This document shows positions 48,596 through 58,921 of a stretch of DNA of 64,000 nucleotides, in pieces (within the stretch, counting starts at the first letter, position 1; every line of letters begins with the position of its first letter). The notes under the pieces are model-generated. The model was given only the letters and a program-made list of their open reading frames with translations, was not told where the DNA came from and did no database searches. This DNA comes from Streptomyces diacarni (GTDB lineage: Bacteria; Actinomycetota; Actinomycetes; Streptomycetales; Streptomycetaceae), in NCBI RefSeq assembly GCF_003323715.1, contig NZ_QOIN01000068.1, positions 1-64,000 on the forward strand. The letters run 5' to 3'. The position numbers and the translations under genes were made by a program.

Positions 48596-49939
48596 TCAGA
48601 GCGTGGGGCGGCCCAGGGCGCGGAAGGTCCAGCCCGCCTTGCGCCAGAGGGTGGGGTCGAGGGTGTTGCGGCCGTCCAGGATGTGGCGGGCGGCGGTGAC
48701 ATCGCCGAGCGCCGCGGGGTCGAGCTCCTTGAACTCGGCCCACTCCGTGAGGTGGAGGACGACGTCGGCGCCCCGTGCCGCGTCGAGCGCCGAGGGCGCG
48801 TAGCCGAGCGTGGGGAAGACGGCGCGCGCGTTGTGCATGCCCTTGGGGTCGTAGACGGTGACCTGCGCGCCCTGGAGGTGGAGCTGTCCTGCGACGTTGA
48901 GCGCCGGGGAGTCGCGTACGTCGTCGGAGTCGGGCTTGAAGGTGGCGCCGAGGACGGCGATGCGCTTGCCGAGCAGGGCGCCGCCGAGCGCTTCGCGGGC
49001 GAGCTCGACCATCTGGGCGCGGCGCCGCATGTTGATGGAGTCGACCTCGCGCAGGAAGGTGAGCGCTTCGGAGGCGCCGAGTTCGCCCGCGCGGGCCATG
49101 AAGGCGCGGATGTCCTTGGGGAGGCAGCCGCCGCCGAAGCCGATGCCGGCGCGCAGGAACTTGCGCCCGATGCGGTCGTCGTGGCCGATGGCCTCGGCGA
49201 GTTTGACGACGTCGCCGCCGGCGGCCTCGCAGACCTCGGCCATGGCGTTGATGAAGGAGATCTTGGTGGCGAGGAAGGAGTTGGCCGACGTCTTGACGAG
49301 CTCGGCGGTGGGGAAGTCGGTGACGAGGAAGGGGGTGCCTTCCGCGACGGGTGTGGCGTAGACGTCGCGCAGGAGCGCTTCGGCGCGGGGGCCGCCGACG
49401 CCGATGACGATGCGGTCGGGGTGGAGGGTGTCCTTGACGGCGAAGCCCTCCCGCAGGAACTCGGGGTTCCAGGCGAGTTCGGCGTCCGCTCCGGCGGGGG
49501 CGAGTGCGGCGATGCGGGCGGCGAGCCGCTCGGCGCTGCCGACGGGCACGGTGGACTTGCCGACGACGAGCGCGGGCCGCTCCAGGTGGGGGGCGAGGGA
49601 GTCGACGGCGCGGTCGACGTAGCTCATGTCGCAGCCGTACTCGCCGTGCTTCTGGGGGGTGTTGACGCACAGGAAGTGGATGTCGCCGAAGGCGGCGATC
49701 TCCTCCCAGGAGTCGGTGAAGCGGAGGCGTCCGCTGGAGCCCTCGACGCCGGCGACGTGGGAGCGCAGCAACTCCTCGAGCCCCGGCTCGAACATAGGTG
49801 CGCTCCCCTGTTCGAGTTTGCGCATCTTCTCGGGGACGACGTCCAGCCCGAGCACCTCGAAGCCGAGCTCGGCCATGGCGGCGGCGTGGGTGGCGCCGAG
49901 ATAGCCGAGACCGATCACGGTGATCCTGGGCGAGGCCAT
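48596..49939 (-). CDS. UDP-glucose/GDP-mannose dehydrogenase family protein
   Basis: 447 residues, ATG 49939 with GGAG eight bases upstream. Oxidises a nucleotide sugar to the uronic acid using two NAD+. Rossmann opening ITVIGLGYLGATHAAAMAEL, conserved WNPEFLREG, the catalytic Cys272 in GFGGGCLPKD, and the C-terminal ATFKPDSDDVRDSPALNVA. Which sugar (UDP-glucose or GDP-mannose) cannot be told from sequence; the mannose-activation genes in this window make GDP-mannose available. Monocistronic, divergent from the acyl-CoA dehydrogenase. Confidence 0.94.
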   Translation of the reverse strand: MASPRITVIGLGYLGATHAAAMAELGFEVLGLDVVPEKMRKLEQGSAPMFEPGLEELLRSHVAGVEGSSGRLRFTDSWEEIAAFGDIHFLCVNTPQKHGEYGCDMSYVDRAVDSLAPHLERPALVVGKSTVPVGSAERLAARIAALAPAGADAELAWNPEFLREGFAVKDTLHPDRIVIGVGGPRAEALLRDVYATPVAEGTPFLVTDFPTAELVKTSANSFLATKISFINAMAEVCEAAGGDVVKLAEAIGHDDRIGRKFLRAGIGFGGGCLPKDIRAFMARAGELGASEALTFLREVDSINMRRRAQMVELAREALGGALLGKRIAVLGATFKPDSDDVRDSPALNVAGQLHLQGAQVTVYDPKGMHNARAVFPTLGYAPSALDAARGADVVLHLTEWAEFKELDPAALGDVTAARHILDGRNTLDPTLWRKAGWTFRALGRPTL

Positions 49940-50045
49940 AGAGGTGCTCCTTGTGACGGCTGAACGCTGCCCGCGAGCATAACGGGACCCCGGCTGTCGC
50001 GAACCTCACGTACCCCCGGGGAGGCCGGGGCCACTAAAATTGCGG

Positions 50046-50059
50046 TTACTTAACAGTAA
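50046..50059. promoter_or_regulatory. Palindromic operator candidate before the acyl-CoA dehydrogenase gene
   Basis: ttacttaacagtaa: half-sites TTACT and AGTAA around a 4-bp centre, 57 bp upstream of the start. The site lies in an unusually AT-rich 30 bp. Its form fits TetR-type repressors that control fatty-acid catabolism genes. Confidence 0.55.
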
Positions 50060-50115
50060 TTAGCGTTCCCGCAGTGCAGGCACGTACAGGCAGGCTCTCG
50101 AAGGAGTGAGACACC

Positions 50116-51288
50116 TTGGCGTCTGATTTCGATCTCTACCGCACCTCGGAGGAGCACGAGATGCTCCGCGACTCGGTACGCGCGCTCGCCGAGGCGAAGA
50201 TCGCGCCGCACGCCGCCGAGGTGGACGAGGAGTCCCGGTTCCCGCAGGAGGCGCTGGACGCGCTGGTCGCCAACGACCTGCACGCCGTCCACGTGCCGGA
50301 GGCATACGGCGGCGCGGGCGCCGACGCGCTGGCGACCGTCATCGTCATCGAGGAGATCGCCCGGGTCTGCGGCTCCTCCTCGCTCATCCCGGCCGTCAAC
50401 AAGCTCGGCTCGCTCCCGGTGATGCTCTCCGCCTCCGAGGAGCTGAAGAAGCGCTACCTGTCGCCGCTGGCCAAGGGCGACGCGATGTTCTCGTACTGCC
50501 TGAGCGAGCCGGACGCCGGCTCTGACGCGGGCGGCATGAAGACGAAGGCCGTGCGCGACGGCGACCACTGGGTGCTGAACGGCGTCAAGCGCTGGATCAC
50601 AGGCGCCGGCGTGTCCGACTACTACACGGTGATGGCCGTCACCGACCCCGACAAGCGCACGAAGGGCATCTCCGCGTTCGTCGTGGAGAAGGGCGACGAG
50701 GGTGTCTCCTTCGGCGCCCCGGAGAAGAAGCTCGGCATCAAGGGTTCGCCCACCCGCGAGGTCTACCTCGACAACGTGCGCATCCCCGCCGACCGGATGA
50801 TCGGCGCCGAGGGCACGGGCTTCGCGACCGCGATGAAGACCCTCGACCACACCCGCATCACCATCGCCGCGCAGGCGCTCGGTCTCGCACAGGGCGCGCT
50901 CGACTACGCGAAGGGCTACGTCACCGAGCGCAAGCAGTTCGGCAAGCCCATCGGGGACTTCCAGGGCGTGCAGTTCATGCTGGCCGACATGGCGATGAAA
51001 CTGGAGGCCGCCCGTCAGCTGACCTACGCGGCAGCCGCGCGCTCCGAGCGGGTCCACGAGGGCGGTGACGGCGCGAAGGAGGATCTGACCTTCTTCGGTG
51101 CCGCGGCCAAGTGCTACGCCTCCGACGCGGCCATGGAGATCACCACCGACGCGGTGCAGCTGCTGGGCGGCTACGGCTACACGCGCGACTACCCGGTCGA
51201 GCGGATGATGCGCGACGCGAAGATCACGCAGATCTACGAGGGCACCAACCAGGTGCAGCGGATCGTGATGGCCCGCAACCTGCCGTAG
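50116..51288 (+). CDS. Acyl-CoA dehydrogenase
   Basis: 390 residues, TTG start preceded by GAAGGAGTGAG. FAD enzyme of beta-oxidation or branched-chain acyl-CoA oxidation. Landmarks: the FAD-site stretch YCLSEPDAGSDAGGMKTKA, RWITGAGVSDYYTV, and the C-terminal IYEGTNQVQRIVMARNL with the catalytic-base Glu in YEGT. Length and layout match short/medium-chain enzymes; chain specificity is not predictable. The palindrome 57 bp upstream suggests TetR-type control. Confidence 0.96.
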   Translation: MASDFDLYRTSEEHEMLRDSVRALAEAKIAPHAAEVDEESRFPQEALDALVANDLHAVHVPEAYGGAGADALATVIVIEEIARVCGSSSLIPAVNKLGSLPVMLSASEELKKRYLSPLAKGDAMFSYCLSEPDAGSDAGGMKTKAVRDGDHWVLNGVKRWITGAGVSDYYTVMAVTDPDKRTKGISAFVVEKGDEGVSFGAPEKKLGIKGSPTREVYLDNVRIPADRMIGAEGTGFATAMKTLDHTRITIAAQALGLAQGALDYAKGYVTERKQFGKPIGDFQGVQFMLADMAMKLEAARQLTYAAAARSERVHEGGDGAKEDLTFFGAAAKCYASDAAMEITTDAVQLLGGYGYTRDYPVERMMRDAKITQIYEGTNQVQRIVMARNLP

Positions 51289-51310
51289 GGCACCCGTAGG
51301 GAGCGACGGT

Positions 51311-51344
51311 GCGGGGCCGGTGTCCGACAGGACACCGGCCCCGC
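51311..51344. terminator. Bidirectional terminator
   Basis: Perfect 15-bp stem gcggggccggtgtcc (51311-51325) with 51330-51344, loop gaca. It lies between convergent genes. Confidence 0.95.
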
Positions 51345-51378
51345 GTGTGTCCACAGGCGCTGCGGGGGTCAGTGCGGA

Positions 51379-54300
51379 TCAGTGCCCCAGGTCGCAGCAT
51401 CCGTCCCGGCGCAACTGGCGGCTCACGTGGCGCCAGTGGTCCGTCTCGTGGGCGCGCACGTCGGCGGTGCCGTACGCGCCGATCAGCTCCTCCTGCTCGT
51501 ACGGCACGCCGCCCCGCACGGTCGTCACCGTCCGCACCAGTGCGTCGAAGTCGCGCAGCGGGTCGCCGTCGACCAGGGTGAGGTCGGCGAGCTTGCCCTC
51601 CTCGACGGTGCCGAGCTCCTTGTCGACGCCGAAGACGCGAGCCGGCAGTGCCGTCGCCGTGCGCAGCACCTCGTGCGGCCGCAGCCCGGCGCGGTGCAGG
51701 GCGCGCAGGGCCAGGTGCAGGTGGAGCCCGACCGGGACGAGCGGCTGGTCGGTGCCGAGCGCGACGGTGCCGCCCGCGGCCAGCACACGGCGGTAGACGG
51801 CCGTTTCCGTCTCCAGCGTGGCCAGCTGCTCCTCGGTGGGCGGGGCGCCGGCCAGTTCGCGCACGGCCTGCACGTCCCACGGCGGCATCAGCCGGGTGAC
51901 GCGTTGGTCCTCCGCCAGTTCGGGCTGGGCACCCAGCAGCGGGGACGCGGTGAACGGCGTGGCGACGAGGTGGAAGTCGCCGGGGGTGCTGTAGATGCCC
52001 ACCACGTCCTCGCAGGCGTGGCCCGTCGCCGTGGTGGCGTGGCCGTACTCCAGGCGCTGGGTGGCCTGCAGATGGGTGGTCAGATCCTGGCCGACCTGCA
52101 CGCCCGGGGTGCACAGGTGGCTGCCCGAGCGCACGCCCAGCTTCTCGTGGGCGTAGGCGGCGGCCGTGCGCATCGTCGTCGCGGGCGCACGCACGTACGT
52201 CTTGACGAAGTCCCAGTCGAGCGCCCCGGCGCGCTCCAAAGAGCGGCGCAGGCCGTCCTCGGTGCGGTGGGCCCTGCCCATGCTGTAGGCGACACGGGCG
52301 CCGTCCAGCAGCTCCCCGGTGGCCAGCAGCCTGGGCCCGGCCAGCTTGCCGGCGGCGACGGCCTCGCGCAGCCTGGCCTGCTCGTAGGCGAAGCCGCCGA
52401 AGGAGACGGCGGTGGTGATGCCGTAGGCGAGCTGGGTGACGGTCTGCCGGCCGCCGTAGGTGGTCTGCCAGGGGTGCGTGTGGGTGTCCCACAAACCCGG
52501 CAGCACGGTCAGCGAGGAGGCGTCGAGGCGGCGTGCGGCGCGGCGGCCCGCGCGGTGCGGGGCGATCTCGCTGATCCGGCCGTCCCGCAGCACCAGGTCC
52601 ACGTCCTCGCGCACACCGGGTCCCGTGCCGTCCCACAGCCGCCCGGCGTGCACCACGGTCTCCTTGGGCGCGGGCCGCCGCCACGACAGCCGCATCCGTA
52701 CGGTGCGGGCGTGGCGGCCGTCGACGCCGCGCAGCCGCAGCGTGCCCGCCGACAGATACAGCAGCGTGCGCGAGTCGCCGGACCAGGAGGGGTGGTCGGC
52801 GCTCTCGTCGGTCAGCCGGCGGGCCTTCCCCGCGGGGCTGCCGTCCTCGCGCACGGGCAGCACCCACAGCGCCGACTCGCTCACGGCCGCCATCCAGCGT
52901 CCGTCGGGCGACCAGACGGGACCGGCGGCGTACCGGTCGGCGAGCGAGGCGTGCGCGGCCAGCGGGTGCAGGGCATCCTCGCCGCTGTCGGCGTCGAGGA
53001 CGCGGATGAGGTTGTAGCCCTCGCGGAAGCGGAAGTTGAGCCGGTTGCGGTCGCACAGGGCGATGCGGCGCCCGTCGGGCGACCAGCTGGGCGGCCCGGG
53101 GATGCCGCCGCCGCCCATGGGCGCGGCCAGCGTGCGCTCCTCGCCACTCGCCAGGTCCTTGACCAGCAGGTTGCCCGCCATGTCGAGACATGCGAGCCGG
53201 TCCCCCGCGGGCGAGAGGGCGCCGAAGACCCGGCCTCCGCCGGCGAGTTCCCTCTCCTTGCCGCTGTCGAGTTCGCGGCGGCGGACGGCGAGCAGCCCAT
53301 CGCGGTCGTCACTGTAGAGCACGGCCTTGCCGTCGCGGGTGAAGGAGGGCGCGCACACGTAGTGCGAGGCGTGAGCCCGCACGAGTGCGCGGGGGCGGCC
53401 GTGTCCGTCCGTGCGGGCGAGCCAGAGGGCGTTGAGGGCGACGAACGCGAGGTGCTCGCCGTCCGGGGAGAGCACCGGCTGCTGCACGCCGCGCACCCGG
53501 TGGCGCCCCGCCGCCTCGAAGCCGTAGTCCTTGACGCGGTAGCGCGGGCGGCGGGTGGGGAGTTCGGCGGTGAAGGGGATGCGCTCGGCGGCCTCGGGCC
53601 TGGCGGGGCGCAGCAGCCTGAAGGTGCCCGAGACGGTCAGCAGCAGCGTCTCGCGGTCGGCCCAGCGCGGCGGTACCGGCGCCAGATCGCCGTCGATGTC
53701 GACCGCCTCGCCGTCCACGACCAGCGTGCACGTCGCCCGGGGCGCAGGCGTGGTGCGCAGGTAGGCGAGCTTGCCGGAGGGCGAGACGGCGGGCGTCATC
53801 AAGGAGACGCCCTCGGTGGAATCCTCGTGCTCGGTGCGCACGTCGCCGGAGCCGTCGGCTGCGACGGAGACCAGGGTGCGCGCCTGGAGGGCCGGCCCGT
53901 CCTCACCGTCCTCGACCGAGCCCCGGACGCACAGCACCCGTGCGCCGTCCGGCGACCAGGTGGGGTCGAAGTCCTCCCACGCGCCGCCCTGCAACGGACC
54001 TTCCTGTCCCTCGCGGCCGGTCAGCCGACGCGTCTCGCCGGTGCGCACGTCGAGCACCCAGATACGGTACGGGCTGCCGTCCACCGGGTCGCCGCCGCGC
54101 TCCGAGGCGAACGCGAGACGGGTGCCGTCGGGTGACCAGGCGGGGCCGCGGTCGTCCCACGGCCCGTCGGTGCGCTGCTTGAGCCCCGAGCCGTCCGGGC
54201 TGAGGGTCCACAGGTGGAAGCCGCCGCCGCGGTAGGCGCACACGGCAAGCGTCTTGCCGTCGGGGGCGAGGACCGGGCGGGTCGGCTCCAGCCCCGGGAC

Positions 54301-54699
54301 GCTGAGCGCCCGCGCGGTGCCACCCGAACGGGGGACGGACCACAGGATGTTCTGCATCTCCGCGATCAGCCTGTCGGCTCCCGGCACGAGGGTGGCGGCA
54401 CCGTTGGTGGCGGCGGAGAACGGCACGGTGCGGGAGCGGCCCGCGGTCTCGGCGGGGGCCGCGGCGGCGGATGCCGGAGCGGCGGTGGCAGGTGCCGGGG
54501 CGGCGACCGCTGGGGCGCTCAGTGCGGGGCCGCCGACGGCGAGGGCGCCGCCCGCGGCGGCGGCGGCCTGGAGCAGACGCCGCCGGGCGAGGGGGCCGGG
54601 CGGTGTGAGGGGCTCGGTGTCGGTGGAGTGGTCAGGGGCGGGGGAGGCGGGGGTGGGGGAGACGGGAGCGGAGTGCGGGGACGATTCCGAAGTGGCCAA
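51379..54699 (-). CDS. Tat-exported WD40-like propeller / amidohydrolase fusion
   Basis: 1106 residues, TTG start with GGGAGG just upstream. A Tat signal follows about 35 residues in (ARRRLLQAAAAAGGALAVGG). Residues about 110-680 are TolB/WD40-like beta-propeller repeats (PTWSPDGARVLCV, PAWSPDGTRLAFAS, PVWSPDGRWMAAVS). From about 690 comes a metal-dependent amidohydrolase with the metal motif LWDTHTHPW and the late Asp in ALGTDQPLVPVGLHLHLALR. Secreted, folded hydrolase; substrate unknown. This architecture is found in many bacteria. Confidence 0.9.
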   Translation of the reverse strand: MATSESSPHSAPVSPTPASPAPDHSTDTEPLTPPGPLARRRLLQAAAAAGGALAVGGPALSAPAVAAPAPATAAPASAAAAPAETAGRSRTVPFSAATNGAATLVPGADRLIAEMQNILWSVPRSGGTARALSVPGLEPTRPVLAPDGKTLAVCAYRGGGFHLWTLSPDGSGLKQRTDGPWDDRGPAWSPDGTRLAFASERGGDPVDGSPYRIWVLDVRTGETRRLTGREGQEGPLQGGAWEDFDPTWSPDGARVLCVRGSVEDGEDGPALQARTLVSVAADGSGDVRTEHEDSTEGVSLMTPAVSPSGKLAYLRTTPAPRATCTLVVDGEAVDIDGDLAPVPPRWADRETLLLTVSGTFRLLRPARPEAAERIPFTAELPTRRPRYRVKDYGFEAAGRHRVRGVQQPVLSPDGEHLAFVALNALWLARTDGHGRPRALVRAHASHYVCAPSFTRDGKAVLYSDDRDGLLAVRRRELDSGKERELAGGGRVFGALSPAGDRLACLDMAGNLLVKDLASGEERTLAAPMGGGGIPGPPSWSPDGRRIALCDRNRLNFRFREGYNLIRVLDADSGEDALHPLAAHASLADRYAAGPVWSPDGRWMAAVSESALWVLPVREDGSPAGKARRLTDESADHPSWSGDSRTLLYLSAGTLRLRGVDGRHARTVRMRLSWRRPAPKETVVHAGRLWDGTGPGVREDVDLVLRDGRISEIAPHRAGRRAARRLDASSLTVLPGLWDTHTHPWQTTYGGRQTVTQLAYGITTAVSFGGFAYEQARLREAVAAGKLAGPRLLATGELLDGARVAYSMGRAHRTEDGLRRSLERAGALDWDFVKTYVRAPATTMRTAAAYAHEKLGVRSGSHLCTPGVQVGQDLTTHLQATQRLEYGHATTATGHACEDVVGIYSTPGDFHLVATPFTASPLLGAQPELAEDQRVTRLMPPWDVQAVRELAGAPPTEEQLATLETETAVYRRVLAAGGTVALGTDQPLVPVGLHLHLALRALHRAGLRPHEVLRTATALPARVFGVDKELGTVEEGKLADLTLVDGDPLRDFDALVRTVTTVRGGVPYEQEELIGAYGTADVRAHETDHWRHVSRQLRRDGCCDLGH

Positions 54700-54737
54700 C
54701 GGTCCTCCCTGGACACGAGCGGGGGACCGCTGATGCT

Positions 54738-54786
54738 CGCGGGCCCCGAGGGCGCGGTCAAGACCGCTCGCCGCTCGGGGCCCGCG
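54738..54786 (-). terminator. Hairpin between the dipeptidase and amidohydrolase genes
   Basis: 13-bp stem cgcgggccccgag (54738-54750) with 54774-54786. An inner pairing gcggt/accgc makes a branched structure. It lies 38 bp beyond the dipeptidase stop and ends transcription from the purK side. Confidence 0.8.
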
Positions 54787-54824
54787 TCAGTCGGCTCCGG
54801 TGCCGTTGGGGAGTTGCCGCGCTC

Positions 54825-56020
54825 TCAGCCGTCCAGCTCGTCGATCGTGGCGATCGAGGGGCCGCGCCGGGTCTGGAGGGTCAGCGCCGCCTCCTCGGCC
54901 TCGCGCAGTACCCGCACCGCGTTCGACCAGGTCAGCTTGGACAGGTCCGCTTCGGACCAGTTGCGGTCCAGCAGTTCGGCCACCAGGTGCGGGTAGCCGG
55001 AGACGTCCTCCAGCTGGGCGGGCGTGAAGGGGGTGCCGTCGTAGTCGCCGCCGATGCCGATGTGGTCGATGCCCGCGACCTCGCGCATGTGGTCGAGGTG
55101 GTCGGCGACCGTGCGGGCGTCCGGCACGGGACGCGGGTTCGCCGTCTCGAACGCCTGCTGCACCCGCCGGCCCTCCTCGCCCAGGTCGAGGTGGTGCAGC
55201 CCGTGTGCGCGCATGTTCTCGTCGGCGGACCGCGTCCAGGCCACGGCCTCGGGCAGGATGAACTTCGGGACGAACGTCGCCATCGCCACGCCGCCGTTGG
55301 CGGGGAGCTGGGCGAGCACGTCGTCGGGGATGTTGCGCGGGTGGTCGCAGACGGCGCGCGCCGAGGAGTGGGAGAAGATCACCGGGGCCTCGGCGACCCG
55401 CAGCGCGTCCCGCATCGTCTCCGCGGCCACGTGCGAGAGGTCGACCAGCATGCCCAGCCGGTTCATCTCGGCCACGACCTCCTCGCCGAACCGGGACAGG
55501 CCGCCCGCGCGCGGCTCGTCGGTCGCCGAGTCGGCCCAGTCCAGCGAGTTGTTGTGGGTGAGCGTCAGGTAGCGCACACCGAGCTGGTAGAGGGCGCGCA
55601 GCGTGGCCAGCGAGTTGTTGATGGAGTGGCCGCCCTCGGCGCCCATCAGCGAGGCGATGCGGCGCTGCGCGTGCGCGGCCTCCACGTCCTCGGCGGTGAA
55701 GGCCAGTTGCAGATCCTCCGGGTAGCGCGCGGCCAGCATCCTGACGGCGTCGATCTGCTCCAGGGTGGCGCTCACCGCGTCGTCGCCGGTCAGCTCACCG
55801 GGGACGTAGACGGACCAGAACTGCGCGCCGACGCCGCCGGCGCGCAGCCGCGCGAGGTCGGTGTGCAGCCGCTCGTGCTGGTCGTGGGCGATGTCGAGCG
55901 CGTCGAGGTCGTAGCGCACCTGTTCGCGCAGGGCCCAGGGCAGGTCGTTGTGGCCGTCCACCACGGGGTGCTCGACCAGCAGGGCGCGGGCGCGCTGAAG
56001 GCTGGGGCTCGCTGCCGTCG

Positions 56021-56024
<4 letters not shown>
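54825..56024 (-). CDS. Membrane dipeptidase family (M19) protein
   Basis: 399 residues. Zinc dipeptidase related to renal dipeptidase. N-terminal metal motif HPVVDGHNDLPWALREQ (His and Asp), bridging Glu in MGAEGGHSINNSLATLRALY, later His in LTHNNSLDW and PVIFSHSSARAVCDHPRNIP, and GIGGDYDG. The start overlaps the purE stop by 4 bp (ATGA), so it is translationally coupled behind the purine genes. Soluble with no signal peptide despite the family name. Confidence 0.94.
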
Positions 56025-56569
<545 letters not shown>

Positions 56570-56622
56570 TACGGCTCCTAGGTTCCTGGGTGGGACGGCC
56601 GGCTCCGGCGGCCGGGGCGCGC

Positions 56623-57783
56623 TCACTCGGTGATGGTGCCCCGCAGATACCCGGCGGCGTGCGCGGCCCGCTCCCGCACGTCGGCGAGGGCGTCCCCGTA
56701 GACGTTGACGTGACCCACCTTGCGTCCCGGCTTCACGTCCTTGCCGTACATGTGGATCTTCAGCTGGGGGTCCCTGGCCATGCAGTGCAGGTAGGCGGGG
56801 TACATGTCGGGGTAGTCGCCGCCGAGCACGTTGGCCATCACCGTCCACGGGGCGCGGCAGCGCGGGTCGCCCAGCGGCAGGTCGAGGACGGCGCGCACGT
56901 GGTTGGCGAACTGCGAGGTGACCGCGCCGTCCTGGGTCCAGTGGCCGGAGTTGTGCGGGCGCATGGCGAGTTCGTTGACGAGCACCTCACCGTCCGCGGT
57001 CTCGAACAGCTCGACGGCGAGATGGCCGACGACGCCCAGCTCGTGCGCGATGCGCAGCGCCAGCTCCTGGGCGCGCACGGAAGTGTCCGGGTCGAGGCCG
57101 GGCGCGGGGGCGATCACGGTGTCGCACACGCCGTCCACCTGGATCGACTCGACGACGGGGTAGGCGACGGCCTGCCCGTGCGGGGACCGCACGACGTTGG
57201 CCGCCAGCTCCCGCGCGAAGTCGACCTTCTCCTCGGCGAGGACGCCGACACCCGCCTTGAAGGGTTCACTCGCGTTCGGGTCGTCGGCGCCGCGCACGAC
57301 CCACACGCCCTTGCCGTCGTAGCCGCCGCGCACGGTCTTGAGGACGACGGGGAAGCCGTCGGCTCCGCCCGTGGCGCCCTCGCGCGCGAACGCGGCCACG
57401 TCGTCCGGATCGCTCACGAGGCGGTTGCGCGGCGCGGGGACGCCCAGCTCGCTCAGGCGGGCGCGCATCACGCCCTTGTCCTGCGCGTGCAGGAGCGCGT
57501 CGGGCCCGGGACGCACCGGGATGCCGTCCGCCTCCAGGGCGCGCAGGTGCTCGGTGGGCACGTGCTCGTGATCGAAGGTGATCACGTCGCACCCCTGCGC
57601 GAAGCGGCGCAGCGTGCCCAGGTCGCGGTAGTCGCCGACGACGACTTCGCCGGCGACCTGTGCGGCCGAGTCCTGGGCCGTATCGGAAAGGAGCTTGAAT
57701 TTGATGCCGAGCGGGATGCCCGCCTCGTGGGTCATACGAGCGAGCTGGCCCCCGCCGACCATGCCGACTACCGGGAACGTCAC
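56623..57783 (-). CDS. purK: 5-(carboxyamino)imidazole ribonucleotide synthase
   Basis: 386 residues from GTG 57783 (TFPVVGMVGGGQLARMTHEA). ATP-grasp enzyme that carboxylates AIR with bicarbonate and ATP to N5-CAIR, the substrate for PurE. Landmarks: GGGQLARM nucleotide loop, FDHEHVPTEHLRALE, GYDGKGVWVVRG and NELAMRPHNSGHWTQDG. 53 bp before purE, first gene of the leftward operon. Confidence 0.96.
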   Translation of the reverse strand: MTFPVVGMVGGGQLARMTHEAGIPLGIKFKLLSDTAQDSAAQVAGEVVVGDYRDLGTLRRFAQGCDVITFDHEHVPTEHLRALEADGIPVRPGPDALLHAQDKGVMRARLSELGVPAPRNRLVSDPDDVAAFAREGATGGADGFPVVLKTVRGGYDGKGVWVVRGADDPNASEPFKAGVGVLAEEKVDFARELAANVVRSPHGQAVAYPVVESIQVDGVCDTVIAPAPGLDPDTSVRAQELALRIAHELGVVGHLAVELFETADGEVLVNELAMRPHNSGHWTQDGAVTSQFANHVRAVLDLPLGDPRCRAPWTVMANVLGGDYPDMYPAYLHCMARDPQLKIHMYGKDVKPGRKVGHVNVYGDALADVRERAAHAAGYLRGTITE

Positions 57784-58135
57784 GGTCCCCAGGGTACGGG
57801 GCGCGGGACGGCCACCCTTCCGCCCCTTCCCACCACGGGCCGCCGGGCCGCTGGGGCCGCTGGGGTTGTCGGGGGTGCTGGGGTGTGCCGTATGAAACAA
57901 GCCACGTCGTCTCACAGCTGGTGGAGCGGCCCGCGCAGGCGGCTGCTGACCTGCGCCGGGGCGCCGGCCCGCAGCGGAGCGGACCGCTCCGGTGTGCGGC
58001 GGCGCGCCACCGGTGAGACGATGGCGCGCCCAGCCGAGGACCGCGGGCTGCGCCAATCGCCCCACGAGGCGAACTGGTGGCTGGTTAGCATGGGGCAGCC
58101 TCTGACGCCGACCGAAACGGGGCCGAAGCATCACT

Positions 58136-58921
58136 ATGGGTGAATGGCGCTCTGTGCGCCCGAGACTGGAACGACTCGTGCGCGAACTGGCCAAGTTCGG
58201 CGCCGTCGGCGCGCTGGGCTTTCTCGTGAACGTCGCGATCTTCAACCTGTGCATCCACACGTTCCAGCTCGCCCCCATCCGCTCGGGCGTCGTCTCCCAG
58301 GTCGTGGCCATCGGCACCAACTACCTGGGCAACCGGTACTGGACCTACCGGCACATCGACAAGAACCAGATCCACCGCGAGACGGTGCTGTTCTTCTTCT
58401 TCAGCGGTATCGGCCTCGTCCTGGAGAACGGCATCCTCGCCCTCTCCCACTACGGCTTCGGCTACACCTCGCCGCTCGCGGACAACATCTCCAAGAACGT
58501 CATCGGACTCGCCATCGGCACCGTCTTCCGCTTCTGGGCCTACCGGACCTGGGTCTTCCGGGTCGGCGCCCAGCAGGCGGGCAGCGGCTCCGAGGCCGGG
58601 GAAGGCGCCGGGGACGAAGCCGACGACGAGGAGCCGGCCAGAGCCGAGTCCGAGGCGGCGGCCCTGCACAGGACCCCGGCCCAGAGCCGGGGCGGGTCCG
58701 CGGCCGGAAGCACCGACAACAGGGCCGGGGAAGCGGCGTCCGGCGCCTCCGCCGCGTCCGTCTCGGGCACAGCGCCCGCCTCGCCCGCCTCCGGCGGTGT
58801 CCGGCTCACCCGCGCCAGGAACGCCCCCGCGGCGTCCGGCTCACGCGACGTCCGGGGCGTCGAGGTCGGTGGCCTCGCGGCTGAGGAACAGCGCGAAGAC
58901 CGGCGGAAGCTGCTGAAGTAG
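58136..58921 (+). CDS. GtrA family membrane protein with long disordered tail
   Basis: 261 residues, ATG 58136. Four membrane helices within the first 145 residues (FGAVGALGFLVNVAIFNLCI, VVSQVVAIGTNYLGNRYWTY, FFFFSGIGLVLENGILALSH, VIGLAIGTVFRFWAYRTWVF), the GtrA pattern linked to flipping or supply of polyprenyl-phosphate sugars. A Ser/Ala/Glu/Gly-rich tail of about 115 residues follows. The last 81 bases overlap the end of the convergent histidine kinase gene. Confidence 0.92.
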   Translation: MGEWRSVRPRLERLVRELAKFGAVGALGFLVNVAIFNLCIHTFQLAPIRSGVVSQVVAIGTNYLGNRYWTYRHIDKNQIHRETVLFFFFSGIGLVLENGILALSHYGFGYTSPLADNISKNVIGLAIGTVFRFWAYRTWVFRVGAQQAGSGSEAGEGAGDEADDEEPARAESEAAALHRTPAQSRGGSAAGSTDNRAGEAASGASAASVSGTAPASPASGGVRLTRARNAPAASGSRDVRGVEVGGLAAEEQREDRRKLLK

